From CAZSAT01 sp964604675 (lineage in GTDB: Bacteria > Myxococcota_A > UBA796 > CAJQPC01): DNA of 47,400 bases. The stretch spans positions 1 through 47,400 of the forward strand of contig CAZSAT010000048.1 in the NCBI GenBank assembly GCA_964604675.1, read 5' to 3'. Positions 8,369-16,531 of this stretch are shown here, one piece after another (the first letter of the stretch is position 1; the number at the start of each line of letters is the position of its first letter). The notes beneath the pieces are model-generated. The model saw only the letters and a list, made by a program, of their open reading frames with translations. It was not told the origin of the DNA and made no database searches. The position numbers were made by a program, and so were the translations under genes.

Positions 8369-9040
8369 TCACAGCAGGCGGGCTGGGAGCGGCTGCTCGC
8401 CACCCTCGTCGACAGCGTAGGCGGTCGCGCCCGGTGTGGTGGTCACCACCTCGACCAGATCCTGGCCGTGGAACACCGCCGCAGCGCCATCGTCCACGCC
8501 CCAGCCCGCCGGCAAGGCGCCACCGACCCCCGCGTGGAAGCCCGCTCGACGTCCCACCGAGCCGTAGTGCGGGACCAGGCTGCCGCCGACGATGCCCGTG
8601 CAGCGGAGCGGGGCGAGCGTGCCCGGCACCACCGAGTCGGACACCGTGGCCTCGAACCAGCAGCATGCACCACAGCTCGGGCCCGCGAAGACCACCTCGC
8701 CGGCGTAGCGCTCAGCGAGCAGGGCCGGGAGCCCCCAGCACTCCCACACGGCCAACATGGACCGGGTCGCACCACCGCCGACGTAGACCACGTCGAGACC
8801 GGCGACCAGGCCGCGCAGATCCGCGGTTGGCGGCGGGAACAGGGAGATGCCCAGGGGCTCGCAGGGCAGCCGCGCAAAGGCCTGCTGGAAGCGGTCCGCG
8901 TAGTCGCTGGAGCTGTTCGGGGAGAGGAAGCCGACCCGTGGACGCGGCGCCGCCGACAGCGACAGCACGAAGCGGTCCATGCGCTGGTCGTCCGGCTCCA
9001 TCGAGAAGCCCCCGCCCCCCATCGCGACGACGTGTCCCAC
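8369..9040 (-). CDS. Peptidase family S51 (YgaJ/dipeptidase E-like)
   Basis: A 223-residue cytoplasmic protein close to the peptidase S51 family. The N-terminus MGHVVAMGGGGFSMEP is typical of the B. subtilis YgaJ-like branch. VVYVGGGATRSML corresponds to the conserved VGGGNT-type loop, and GPSCGACCWFE is the nucleophile elbow with Ser122 retained (family pattern G-x-S-A-G; here A is C). Such enzymes cleave Asp-containing dipeptides or cyanophycin-like substrates, but specificity cannot be read from sequence. The start is GTG, immediately after the stop of the upstream membrane-protein gene, so both are in one operon with the small protein upstream. Confidence 0.85.
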   Translation of the reverse strand: MGHVVAMGGGGFSMEPDDQRMDRFVLSLSAAPRPRVGFLSPNSSSDYADRFQQAFARLPCEPLGISLFPPPTADLRGLVAGLDVVYVGGGATRSMLAVWECWGLPALLAERYAGEVVFAGPSCGACCWFEATVSDSVVPGTLAPLRCTGIVGGSLVPHYGSVGRRAGFHAGVGGALPAGWGVDDGAAAVFHGQDLVEVVTTTPGATAYAVDEGGEQPLPARLL

Positions 9041-9042
9041 GG

Positions 9043-9987
9043 CTACCTCCGAGCAAAGTCCAGGCAGCGTTGTCGCAGATCCCCGCGGTCCACGGTCTCG
9101 CAGATCCGGACCGCTTCAGCGGGGTCGAAGACCTTGGCGTGAGCGCTCACACCGAGCCTGCAGCTGTCCGCGTAGGGACCCGCTCGCGGGCAGCTGGACA
9201 GGGCACCGGACGCCTCCGTCTCCGCCATCGCCCAGCCCAGCCCATGGAAGCAGTTCTCCGGGTACAGCCGCTCGTGATCGGGCACCCGATCGCACACGGC
9301 GAAGGCACCCGCGACGTCCACGCGCCCGATGTACTTCCCGAGCCCGTGGAAGCAGGTCTTGCGACGGAGCAGGTCGCCCTGCTCCCGCTCGCAGAACGCC
9401 AGCGCCTCGTCGGGATCGACCTGCGCAATCTCGCCGTTGACGTCGTGGCGGCAGAAGTCCTCCCACATGCCCGACCGGCCGCACATGGCGCGCGCATACT
9501 CGTAGTCCTCCACCGACCAGGCCATCGCGATCCCGAAGAAGCACTGGTCCCGCCACTTCCGACGGGGGATGTCCGGGCAGAGGGCCTCCCCCCCCTCACG
9601 ATCGACCTCGCTGTGCAGCTCCGCCACATCCGCGTGGCACTCCCAACGCAGGGCCTCGCGACCGAGCACCTGGCACGCCTGCAGGGCCCCCTCGGGGTCG
9701 CGAGCGGCCCGCTGGAGGGCGAGCGCGTGGAAGCACGCGTCGCCGGCGTCGCCGCTGTACCGACGGCAGACCTCCTCGGTGTAGCGCACGCCTTCACCTT
9801 CTCCCTCGCTCGCTGCACCGTCGGGCTTCGGCGGCACCGCGACGAAGCCCGAGACTTCTTGCGGCGTGTCCACCTCCACCTCCGGCAAGCCGGCGCGCGC
9901 CGTCCAGACGGCCGCGCCGCTCGCGAGCAGGCACGCCGCATAGGTCAGCGGAAAGCGCAGCCACTCGACCAGCCTATTGCTGGACAT
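9043..9987 (-). CDS. Membrane-anchored protein with eight Cys-pair helical repeats
   Basis: A 314-residue protein with one N-terminal transmembrane or signal-anchor segment (LTYAACLLASGAAVW) and a large exported domain. That domain contains about eight repeats of roughly 30-37 residues. Each has two Cys separated by 8-13 residues, often ending CF(H/F)G(L/I), for example TCFHGLGKYIG and NCFHGLGWAMAE. The spacing suggests an alpha-hairpin solenoid with one disulfide per repeat, somewhat like a Sel1/TPR solenoid. I do not recognise a named family. It overlaps the upstream small gene by 14 nt and is directly followed by the S51 peptidase. A related Cys-pair pattern occurs in the lipoprotein at 16058-16531. 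Confidence 0.75.
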   Translation of the reverse strand: MSSNRLVEWLRFPLTYAACLLASGAAVWTARAGLPEVEVDTPQEVSGFVAVPPKPDGAASEGEGEGVRYTEEVCRRYSGDAGDACFHALALQRAARDPEGALQACQVLGREALRWECHADVAELHSEVDREGGEALCPDIPRRKWRDQCFFGIAMAWSVEDYEYARAMCGRSGMWEDFCRHDVNGEIAQVDPDEALAFCEREQGDLLRRKTCFHGLGKYIGRVDVAGAFAVCDRVPDHERLYPENCFHGLGWAMAETEASGALSSCPRAGPYADSCRLGVSAHAKVFDPAEAVRICETVDRGDLRQRCLDFARR

Positions 9988-10168
9988 ACCCGATGCTCCG
10001 CATGAGTTCTTCGCGCGCCTCCGCGGTCATGCCCGTGTCGCGGAAGCCGTGCTCGGCCACCGGCTCCGGCTCCGCCTCCGGCTCCGTCCACCAGGCGACG
10101 CCTCCCGCTACGGCCAGCACGACCAGGCCCAGGATCACGGCGAAGCGACGTTCCAGAAGGGCCTCCAC
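9974..10168 (-). CDS. Small single-pass membrane protein
   Basis: A 64-residue protein with one transmembrane helix (AVILGLVVLAVAGGVAWW), a proline/glutamate hinge (TEPEAEPEPVAE) and a short C-terminal helix. It starts at GTG 10168, which lies exactly 6 nt after the hexamer TATCAT, consistent with a leaderless transcript. The stop overlaps the start of the Cys-repeat membrane protein by 14 nt, so they are likely co-expressed and possibly partner proteins. No family is recognised. Confidence 0.7.
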   Translation of the reverse strand: MEALLERRFAVILGLVVLAVAGGVAWWTEPEAEPEPVAEHGFRDTGMTAEAREELMRSIGYVQQ

Positions 10169-10221
10169 CTTCGGATGATAGCCAGCACGGCGGGCGAGGG
10201 CCGTAGGGGTACGATGAAGCG
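10169..10221. promoter_or_regulatory. Divergent pair of leaderless promoters
   Basis: On the minus strand TATCAT (10180-10175) precedes the GTG at 10168 by exactly 6 nt. On the plus strand TACGAT (10210-10215) precedes the GTG at 10222 by exactly 6 nt. With the -10 at -12 to -7, transcription would begin on the first base of each start codon. No ribosome site is seen for either gene. Confidence 0.55.
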
Positions 10222-11034
10222 GTGGAACCTGCGACCGACACCGAGCGCCTCGTGCACCTCGTCACCGAGGACTTCGAACGGGTCCATCGCGAGGCGCTGA
10301 AGCTCGCGAGGCGCGTGCACTCCGTGCAGTCTGGTCCCGGCTCGATGCGTCCTGCGGTGTTGCGCGAGGCCTTCCAGGACCTCGAGGACCCCATGCTGCT
10401 GGCGGTCCTGACCGACATCCTGAAGTCCGCGCGGGACGGGGAAGCACGCTGCCGCATGGTGGCCCAGGAGCTCGCGCTGAGCCCCGAGCTCATCACCGAC
10501 ATGCCCTACGAACGCATCCAGAGGCTCTACGAGCTGGCCCGCGACACCGGGCTGCGCGAGGTTCGCGCCCTCTTCATGTCGGGCCGGTCGACCCGCGGCT
10601 TGCCACCCTCCCACACCGAGAACGACCACCTGCAGATGCCCCTCGGCCTCCGACGACAGGCCGCCCGCGGCCAGGACCGCCAGCTGCTGGACCGCCTGGT
10701 GCGCGACCGGAACCACCGCGTGATCGCCTTGCTCCTCGACAACCCGCGCATCGTCGAGCGCGACGTGATCCGGATCGCGGCCTCACGCCCCACCACCGAG
10801 CTCATCCTGCGCACCGTGGCCGAGCATCGAAAGTGGAGCTCGCGCTACCGGGTGCGCAAGACCCTCGCCTGCAACCCGTACACGCCGACCCCCATCGCCA
10901 TGAACCTGCTGAAGACCTTGATGGTGCAGGACCTGCGCTTCATCAAGTCGGCCGGTGTGCTGAGCGACACCCTGCTCGCGGAAGCCGAACGTCTGCTGCA
11001 CGCCGCCAGCGGTGAGCCTCGGGTCGAGCACTGA
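10222..11034 (+). CDS. Conserved hypothetical helical-repeat protein
   Basis: A 270-residue, probably cytoplasmic protein with no signal peptide or membrane segment. The sequence is mostly alpha-helical; the C-terminal half (from about residue 150) reads like HEAT/Leu-rich-variant repeats, with motifs such as LLLDNPRIVERDVIRIAASR and KTLACNPYTPTPIAMNLLKT. This resembles helical-repeat proteins of unknown function seen in Myxococcota. The GTG start is supported by TACGAT 6 nt upstream. Its TGA overlaps the proposed CTG start of the next gene (CTGA), suggesting coupled translation. Function unknown. Confidence 0.75.
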   Translation: MEPATDTERLVHLVTEDFERVHREALKLARRVHSVQSGPGSMRPAVLREAFQDLEDPMLLAVLTDILKSARDGEARCRMVAQELALSPELITDMPYERIQRLYELARDTGLREVRALFMSGRSTRGLPPSHTENDHLQMPLGLRRQAARGQDRQLLDRLVRDRNHRVIALLLDNPRIVERDVIRIAASRPTTELILRTVAEHRKWSSRYRVRKTLACNPYTPTPIAMNLLKTLMVQDLRFIKSAGVLSDTLLAEAERLLHAASGEPRVEH

Positions 11035-12584
11035 TCCTGCTCTTCTGGGCGTGCAGCGCCCAGCCCCCCGAGCCCGATCCGTCGGTCACCAGCCTGCTGT
11101 CCCGCGCGCGCAGCGTGGTGGACGGCGCCGCTGCCGAGCCGACACCGGGGGGCGTGGAGGCCCGGGTCTGTTCCTGGGGAAAGGGGCCCCGATGCTGCAG
11201 CACCGCAACCGGTGCGTCCGCGATCGACGCGGTCGAGAACGCAGCGCTGTCCCTCGATCCGGCGGGCTTGGACCGACTGGGGGTCGACTGGGTGCTCGGC
11301 GACACCGCGCTGCCCGACCGGCTCCCGCTGGCCGAGCGGGCGTACCGCGCCTGGCGCGTGGGGGGCCGCCTCCTGACCGCGGGCGAGGTGTTGCTCGAGC
11401 CGCCGGACGTCGCCTGGGGCCCGCCGCCCGGCGCGACCACGGAGGTGGAGGTGCGCAGTGCCATCGAGGACCAGGCAGGCACACCGACGGCCCTCACCGG
11501 AGCCTGGCCCGCCGGCCCACCGGTCGTGACGCGGGAGCTTGTCGAGGACCGAGCGCGGGCTGCCGCCGGCTGGCTGGCCGGCACCATCGACGAAGACGGG
11601 CACTTCCGCTACGAGCAGCACCCGGGCCAGCCCCCGACGCCCGACTACAACTGGCTGCGCCACGCTGGCGCCACCGCCGAGCTCTACCGGGCCGCACGCC
11701 TGCTGAGGAGCAACGGTTGGGCGCACGCCGCCAGGCCAGCCCTCCAGCTCCTGGTCGACCAGCTCCTGCACCGGGCCGACGGCACCGCGGTGCTCGTGGA
11801 CAACGGCAAGGTGAAGCTCGGGGGCGGTGGGCTCACCTTGCTCGCGTTGGGGCGTCACCACCAGTGGTCGGGCGACGACGGCTACCTGCCGATCGCCCGT
11901 GGCGTCGGCCGTGGACTGATCGCCGCACAAGGCGACGACGGTGCGTTCCGGGCCTTCGAGACGCCCTCTGGTGAAGCGCTCGCGGGCACCTCGCTGTACT
12001 ACCCGGGCGAAGCGATCCTCGGCCTCGTGACGCTGGCGGAGTGGGACCCCGACGGACCCTGGCTCGACGCAGCCATGCGCGGCGCCGACCACCTCCACGG
12101 GGCGCGCACAGCCGTCGCTACCGAAGAGCTCCCTGCGGACCACTGGCTGCTGGTGGCGCTCGATCGGCTCCACGCCGTGACCGGCGATCCGCGCTTCGAG
12201 GATCAACAGGTGCGTCTGGCCGTGGCGATCCAGCAGACCCCCCTGGTCGTGCCCGTCACCAGCGCGCAGGACCGGGAACTCCCGGCCGGGTGGGGATCGC
12301 CGCCGACCACGGGCGCCACCGCCACGCGCGCCGAGGGCCTGATGGCCCGGCTCGCCACGTGCAGCCGCTCCGGCACACCATGCCCGGAGGCCCTGGGACC
12401 AGCGCTGACCGCAACCGGGTTCCTCCTGACGCACCAACTGACCCGCGACAACGCCTGGTTCCTGCCAGACGACGGCCTCACGGGGGCGTTTCCCAAAGCA
12501 CCCCACGACCTCACGTGCCGCATCGACACCACGCAGCATGCGCTCTCGGTGCTTCTCAGCGCCATCGATGTCGTGGCACCCTGA
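11031..12584 (+). CDS. Lipoprotein with alpha/alpha-toroid-like domain, probable CTG start
   Basis: Starting at the GTG at 11115 gives a protein with no export signal. Extending the frame to CTG 11031, which overlaps the preceding TGA (CTGA), adds a lipoprotein leader (M)ILLFWACSAQPPEPDP with a lipobox Cys at residue 8, giving 517 residues. The mature part contains a long helical region with toroid-like motifs (PDYNWLRHAGATAELYRAA, YLPIARGVGRGLIAAQGDDG, SLYYPGEAILGLVTLAEWDP, HWLLVALDRLHAVTG). These are reminiscent of (alpha/alpha)6 proteins such as glycoside hydrolases or lanthionine-cyclase/terpene-cyclase folds. Catalytic residues cannot be assigned. It is followed 3 nt later by an FG-GAP lipoprotein gene. 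Coding is certain; the start and fold are inferred. Confidence 0.75.
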   Translation: MILLFWACSAQPPEPDPSVTSLLSRARSVVDGAAAEPTPGGVEARVCSWGKGPRCCSTATGASAIDAVENAALSLDPAGLDRLGVDWVLGDTALPDRLPLAERAYRAWRVGGRLLTAGEVLLEPPDVAWGPPPGATTEVEVRSAIEDQAGTPTALTGAWPAGPPVVTRELVEDRARAAAGWLAGTIDEDGHFRYEQHPGQPPTPDYNWLRHAGATAELYRAARLLRSNGWAHAARPALQLLVDQLLHRADGTAVLVDNGKVKLGGGGLTLLALGRHHQWSGDDGYLPIARGVGRGLIAAQGDDGAFRAFETPSGEALAGTSLYYPGEAILGLVTLAEWDPDGPWLDAAMRGADHLHGARTAVATEELPADHWLLVALDRLHAVTGDPRFEDQQVRLAVAIQQTPLVVPVTSAQDRELPAGWGSPPTTGATATRAEGLMARLATCSRSGTPCPEALGPALTATGFLLTHQLTRDNAWFLPDDGLTGAFPKAPHDLTCRIDTTQHALSVLLSAIDVVAP

Positions 12585-12587
12585 AGC

Positions 12588-14525
12588 ATGCTTGTCTGGT
12601 TCCTGGCCTGCGCAGACGACAAGGTCCATGACTCGGGCCTCGTTCCGAGCCTGGAGGACTCCGCGGACAGCGCCGCCGCCGACAGCGCCGACAGCGCCCC
12701 TCCGTGCCTCGACGAGGACCTCGCCGACGCCGTGGTGGCCGACGAGACCTGCGCTGTGGCTGTGGCGGTCGGGAAGCTGTCGGTCAGCCAGGAGTGGGAG
12801 CAGCCCGTCTTCTTGGACTACGGCGAGTACAACAAGGTCCTGGTGCCCCCGATGGTCGGCGACATCAGCGGCGACGGCTACCCCGACCTCGTCTTCGCCG
12901 GCGACAACCTCGACGACACCCGCCACGGCGTGCTCCATGTGCTCGACGGCGGGGGCAAGGATCACCACTGGACCCTGAACCAGTCCATTGTCGATGGCGC
13001 CCAGGTCTACCCCTTCCGCTACACGGGGGTGGCGCTGGGGGACGTGGACGCCGATGGCGACGCCGAGCTCGCGCTGACCATGAGCGTGGCGCCGGAGGGC
13101 AAGGGCGGCACGATCGACGATCCCGAGGTCGGGCCCCCGCCACCCCCCGTCGGCACGCCGAGCGAGAGCTGGGCCAGCTGGTGCTACCCCGCGCTGGTCG
13201 ACCACACAGGCACCCTGCTCTGGCTGAACTGGGACGTCGAGTTGATGTGCGGGGGCCACGCGCCGGCGCTCGCCGACCTCGAGGGCGACGGCGAGGTGGA
13301 GGTCGTGGTGGCCGGGTACGTGCTCGAAGGGGCCACGGGCCAGCTCCGGTCCACCCCCTCGACGGGCACGGGGGGCTACCCGGGCTACGAGGAAGCGGGC
13401 ACCACGCCCGCCGTGGCGGACCTCGATGGCGATGGCCTGCAGGAGATCGCCGCCGGGACCACGCTCTATGACGACCAGGGTGCGTTCCGCTGCTCCGTGG
13501 TCGGCGCGAGCGACGGCTTCCCGGCCATCGCAGACGTGGACAGCGACGGCGATGGCGACGTGGTGAGCGTCGGCAACGGCGTGGTGACGGTGTACGACGG
13601 CGACTGCGTGGAGCTGGCTTCATGGACCCTGGACGGCTCGGGCATCGGCGGCCCGCCCGCGCTGGCCGACATCGATGACGATGGGCAGGTCGAGGTCTTC
13701 GTCGGCAACCGGAACGCGGTCGCCGCCTACACGTGGGCCGGCGAGAAGCTCTGGTCGAAGGCCACCGTGGACGAGAGCAGCCACGCCACGGGCGTGACGC
13801 TCTTCGACTTCGAGGGCGACGGCGTGCTCGAGCTGCTCTACATGGACGAGCAAGCGCTCTACGTGCTGGACGCCGCCACCGGCGACCTGTTGATCGACTG
13901 GCAGGACCACGAGTCGAAGACCCTGCACGAGTACGCGGTCGTGGCCGATGTGGACGCCGACGGCGAGGCGGAGATCGTGGTGCCCCAGGGCGGCACGCAC
14001 TACGACGACGACCGCTACGGGCTGGTGGTGCTGGGATCGGGGGGGGATCCCTGGGTGAGCGGGCAGGACACCTGGAACCAGTACGCCTGGTCGATCACGA
14101 ACATCGAGAGCAACCTCGCCGTCCCGGCGACGCCGGAGGCCAACTGGCCGACCTACAACAGCTTCCGGAGCGGCGCGGTCCCGGGCGCCCTCGCCGGCAC
14201 GGCGCCTGATGCGGTGCTTCTGGTCGAGACCTGCGACGCGCTCTGCGACGAGGGCACGGCCGTGCTGCACGTCCGGGTCGGCAACGCCGGGACGGGGGAC
14301 CTCGAGAGCGCGGTGCCGGTCACGCTCTTCGAGGACGAGGTCGCCGTCGAGACCCAGTACACGACCGCGACCCTGGCTCCGGGCGAGGTCTCGGCGACCC
14401 TGACCTTCCACGCGTCGCCGAGCGCCACGCTGCGGGTCACGCCCAACGACGACGGCTTCGGGCGCCTGGTCGACGAGTGCACCGAAGCCGACGACAGCTG
14501 GTCGGACGCCGGTGTGTGCGACTGA
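12588..14525 (+). CDS. FG-GAP/VCBS repeat lipoprotein
   Basis: A 645-residue lipoprotein beginning MLVWFLAC, with the lipobox Cys at residue 8. The TGA of the previous gene is in frame two codons upstream (12582-12584), so this very short signal peptide is the longest possible from a standard start. An Asp/Ser/Ala-rich spacer follows, then many FG-GAP/VCBS units (VGDISGDGYPDLVFAGDNLD, GVALGDVDADGDAELALTM, ALADLEGDGEVEVVVAG, AVADLDGDGLQEIAAG, VADVDADGEAEIVVPQG). The C-terminal 110 residues form a beta-sandwich-like (CARDB/APHP-type) domain (ETCDALCDEGTAVLHVRVGN). Surface calcium-binding adhesin-like; ligand unknown. It converges on exbD with only 3 bp between stops. Confidence 0.88.
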   Translation: MLVWFLACADDKVHDSGLVPSLEDSADSAAADSADSAPPCLDEDLADAVVADETCAVAVAVGKLSVSQEWEQPVFLDYGEYNKVLVPPMVGDISGDGYPDLVFAGDNLDDTRHGVLHVLDGGGKDHHWTLNQSIVDGAQVYPFRYTGVALGDVDADGDAELALTMSVAPEGKGGTIDDPEVGPPPPPVGTPSESWASWCYPALVDHTGTLLWLNWDVELMCGGHAPALADLEGDGEVEVVVAGYVLEGATGQLRSTPSTGTGGYPGYEEAGTTPAVADLDGDGLQEIAAGTTLYDDQGAFRCSVVGASDGFPAIADVDSDGDGDVVSVGNGVVTVYDGDCVELASWTLDGSGIGGPPALADIDDDGQVEVFVGNRNAVAAYTWAGEKLWSKATVDESSHATGVTLFDFEGDGVLELLYMDEQALYVLDAATGDLLIDWQDHESKTLHEYAVVADVDADGEAEIVVPQGGTHYDDDRYGLVVLGSGGDPWVSGQDTWNQYAWSITNIESNLAVPATPEANWPTYNSFRSGAVPGALAGTAPDAVLLVETCDALCDEGTAVLHVRVGNAGTGDLESAVPVTLFEDEVAVETQYTTATLAPGEVSATLTFHASPSATLRVTPNDDGFGRLVDECTEADDSWSDAGVCD

Positions 14526-14528
14526 TGG

Positions 14529-14969
14529 TCACAGGGCCGACGCGCTCTCCGCCACGATGGCCACCTGATCCACGCCAGCCTCCCGCGCCGTGAACACGAG
14601 CTTGCGCAACAAGCGGTACGGCACGTCCTCGTCCGCGCGGATCAGGATGCGGTGGACCGCGAGCTGCTGCAGCGCAGCGTAGAGCTCCACCACGAGGTCG
14701 TCGTCGCGCTCGAGGTAGTACGGCGCGCCCGCAACGCGGACCCCGCGCAGGAAGACCGCCTCGGCCGTGACATCGACCGCCACGGCAGGTGCGAGGTCTC
14801 CTTCGAGGGTCGTGGTGGGCAGCGCGAAGTCGGTGTCGTGCGGGCGCACCGGCGCGTCGGAGCTCCACGACTTCAACAAGAAGACGAGCAGGATGGTGAG
14901 GAGGTCCACGAACGGTGGCAGCCAGGCGGAGCCCGTGGAGAACGCGGACCTGCTCGTCAAGCGCCTCAC
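14529..14969 (-). CDS. exbD: ExbD/TolR-family biopolymer transport protein (second copy)
   Basis: A 146-residue inner-membrane protein with one N-terminal transmembrane helix and a periplasmic domain. The helix FVDLLTILLVFLL retains the family Asp (Asp22) that takes part in proton conduction with ExbB/TolQ. The periplasmic part ends in the typical LIRADEDVPY-RLLRKLVFTAREAGVDQVAIVAE segment (compare ExbD/TolR beta-alpha-beta fold). The GTG start overlaps the stop of the upstream exbD by 4 nt. Together with exbB and the first exbD it would form a proton-driven energy-transducing complex of the ExbBD/TolQR type; no tonB or tolA is adjacent. Confidence 0.88.
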   Translation of the reverse strand: MRRLTSRSAFSTGSAWLPPFVDLLTILLVFLLKSWSSDAPVRPHDTDFALPTTTLEGDLAPAVAVDVTAEAVFLRGVRVAGAPYYLERDDDLVVELYAALQQLAVHRILIRADEDVPYRLLRKLVFTAREAGVDQVAIVAESASAL

Positions 14970-15445
14970 TCGGGCACCCCCAACACCACCTCGTCGAAGA
15001 GGGCACCGTGGCTGTCGGAGCGCACCACGTCCATCAGGCGCACGAGCTCGGCCGCGGACACCGCATCGTCCGGCGCCAGCACCACGCGGCGCGCCAGCGG
15101 GTCGAGCTCCTTCAGGTCTCGGAGCACGCCCTGGAGGCCCCGCGCGTCGCCTCGTGCCAGCTCCCAGCTGCGAACTTCGACGTCCCCTGCCGAGGTGACC
15201 ACGTCCGTGCGCCGCACGGAGGCGGTGACCTCCAGGTGCTCGTCCACGACAACGGTCACCGCCTCGACCGCGCCGGGGGGTGGTGGCGGCAGCTCCCCCG
15301 CACCCTGGGCCAGGGCCAGGTCGAGGCCCACCAGCTTGGAGACCGAGGTGGTCAAGAGCAGCATCGGCAACAGCAGGAACATCAGCGCCACCACGCTCAA
15401 CAGCATGGGCCGGAGGTCCGCCCCGGCGCGCTGGCGCCCGGTCAG
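14966..15445 (-). CDS. exbD: ExbD/TolR-like protein lacking the membrane Asp, probable CTG start
   Basis: From the first ATG (15406) the product would start inside its own membrane segment. A CTG at 15445 overlapping the exbB TGA (CTGA) adds the basic N-terminus (M)TGRQRAGADLRP expected before the ExbD helix, giving 159 residues. The helix MLLSVVALMFLLLPMLLLTT aligns with the usual (T/R)PM-(I/V)DVVFLLLIFF pattern, but the conserved Asp is Ser17. The periplasmic domain follows (VRSDSHGALFDEVVLGVPE at the end). An operon with exbB upstream and an Asp-containing exbD downstream suggests a heteromeric ExbD pair in which this copy is structural. The start is inferred; ExbD relationship is good. 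Confidence 0.78.
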   Translation of the reverse strand: MTGRQRAGADLRPMLLSVVALMFLLLPMLLLTTSVSKLVGLDLALAQGAGELPPPPPGAVEAVTVVVDEHLEVTASVRRTDVVTSAGDVEVRSWELARGDARGLQGVLRDLKELDPLARRVVLAPDDAVSAAELVRLMDVVRSDSHGALFDEVVLGVPE

Positions 15446-16059
15446 TCGCCGGATGAGGCCCTCCGCACGACCAGCGCGACCACTCCAGCGGCGGCCTCGA
15501 TCTCGGCGAGGCGTTGCGTCACCACCCCCTCGAGCCAGGCGTGCACGGCCAGGGCCGGAATGCCCACACAGAGCCCGAACGCGGTCGTGGCCATGGCCGT
15601 GGAGATGCCCTCGGAGAGCCGAGTAGCTCGTTCCGCCGCTGCGGCGTCGCCCAGTGCGGAGAAGGCCAGGATGAGGCCGTAGACCGTGCCCAACAGGCCG
15701 AGCATGGTGGCGAGGTTCGCCACGGTGCCCACAGCCCCCACGCGTGTGCGGAGGCGCGCTTCCTGCACGGCAGCGCTCGCCCCCATCGCGTCCCAGGCCG
15801 CTTCAGCGGTGGTCTCGCCGGCTCCCGCGGCCACGACCTGCCCGAGCGGCGTGGTGCCACCCGCCTCCGCCGCCCGGTCGAGCGCTCCCTCGGCCAGCGC
15901 TCCCGACACGTCCGCCGACGGCCGCCAGCGCACGAGCAAGAGCCAGGTCCGCTCCAGCCACACGGCCATGCAGAACGCGCCCAGCGCCAGGATGGCGACC
16001 ATGAAGCCCGCGCCCGGGCCGTCGAAGGCGCCCAGAAGGTAGTCCAACATCGGCACCAT
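15442..16059 (-). CDS. exbB: ExbB/TolQ/MotA-family proton channel protein
   Basis: A 205-residue polytopic inner-membrane protein. It has an N-terminal transmembrane helix (about residues 12-32, GFMVAILALGAFCMAVWLE), a cytoplasmic loop, and two further helices (TVANLATMLGLLGTVYGLIL and MATTAFGLCVGIPALAVHAW) with the conserved GLLGTV and TAFGLxVGIPA motifs of the MotA/TolQ/ExbB domain. With the two exbD genes it should form a proton-driven complex. The open frame continues upstream, but ATG 16059 (or ATG 16050) is preferred because the hydrophobic helix starts there. The gene start overlaps the divergent lipoprotein start by 2 bp. A short N-terminus without the long TolQ periplasmic extension is noted. 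Confidence 0.9.
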   Translation of the reverse strand: MVPMLDYLLGAFDGPGAGFMVAILALGAFCMAVWLERTWLLLVRWRPSADVSGALAEGALDRAAEAGGTTPLGQVVAAGAGETTAEAAWDAMGASAAVQEARLRTRVGAVGTVANLATMLGLLGTVYGLILAFSALGDAAAAERATRLSEGISTAMATTAFGLCVGIPALAVHAWLEGVVTQRLAEIEAAAGVVALVVRRASSGD

Positions 16060-16531
16060 GTTGCACCAAGCGTGCCCGCGTGCAAGCTTGCCCCTCGTGC
16101 TCGCTCTCCTCCTCGCGGCCTGTGGCCCCTCGCTCGACCCCGCTGACTGGCACCAGGTGAGCGACTGCGGGGCGATCGAGGACACACGCTGGGCGGACGA
16201 GTGCTACGCGCACCTGGCGGTGGACGTGATGCGCGCGAGCGACGAAGCCGGCGAAGCGTTGATCGCCGCGATCACCGAACCCCTGGTGCGCGACTACGTG
16301 CTCTTGAAGGTCACCCGAGAGGTGCACCCGGGCACCCCCGCCTACTGCCGGCGCATCGAGCGCGCGGAGCTCAAGGGCCGGTGCGACCTGATCGTGCGCC
16401 GGCCGCACCTGCACCGGGAGCTGCTCGGCCTGCCCGACGATCCGCACCCGCCGCCCGACGGTCCACCCGCACCCGGCACGAGCGCCGAGGCGCCGGCCGA
16501 TGCATCCGCGAGCGAAAGCCCCCTCCGCTGA
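16058..16531 (+). CDS. Lipoprotein with Cys-pair motifs
   Basis: A 157-residue lipoprotein. The signal peptide of 21 residues ends in a canonical lipobox (VLALLLAAC, Cys22). The mature part carries two Cys pairs, DCGAIEDTRWADECYAHLA and YCRRIERAELKGRCDLIV, with the same C-x(8-12)-C spacing as the eight-repeat membrane protein at 9043-9987. This suggests a common small disulfide-linked helical repeat. The tail is rich in Pro, Ala, Glu and Ser. It is transcribed divergently from exbB; the two start codons overlap, so regulation may be shared. No known family recognised. Confidence 0.78.
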   Translation: MLHQACPRASLPLVLALLLAACGPSLDPADWHQVSDCGAIEDTRWADECYAHLAVDVMRASDEAGEALIAAITEPLVRDYVLLKVTREVHPGTPAYCRRIERAELKGRCDLIVRRPHLHRELLGLPDDPHPPPDGPPAPGTSAEAPADASASESPLR

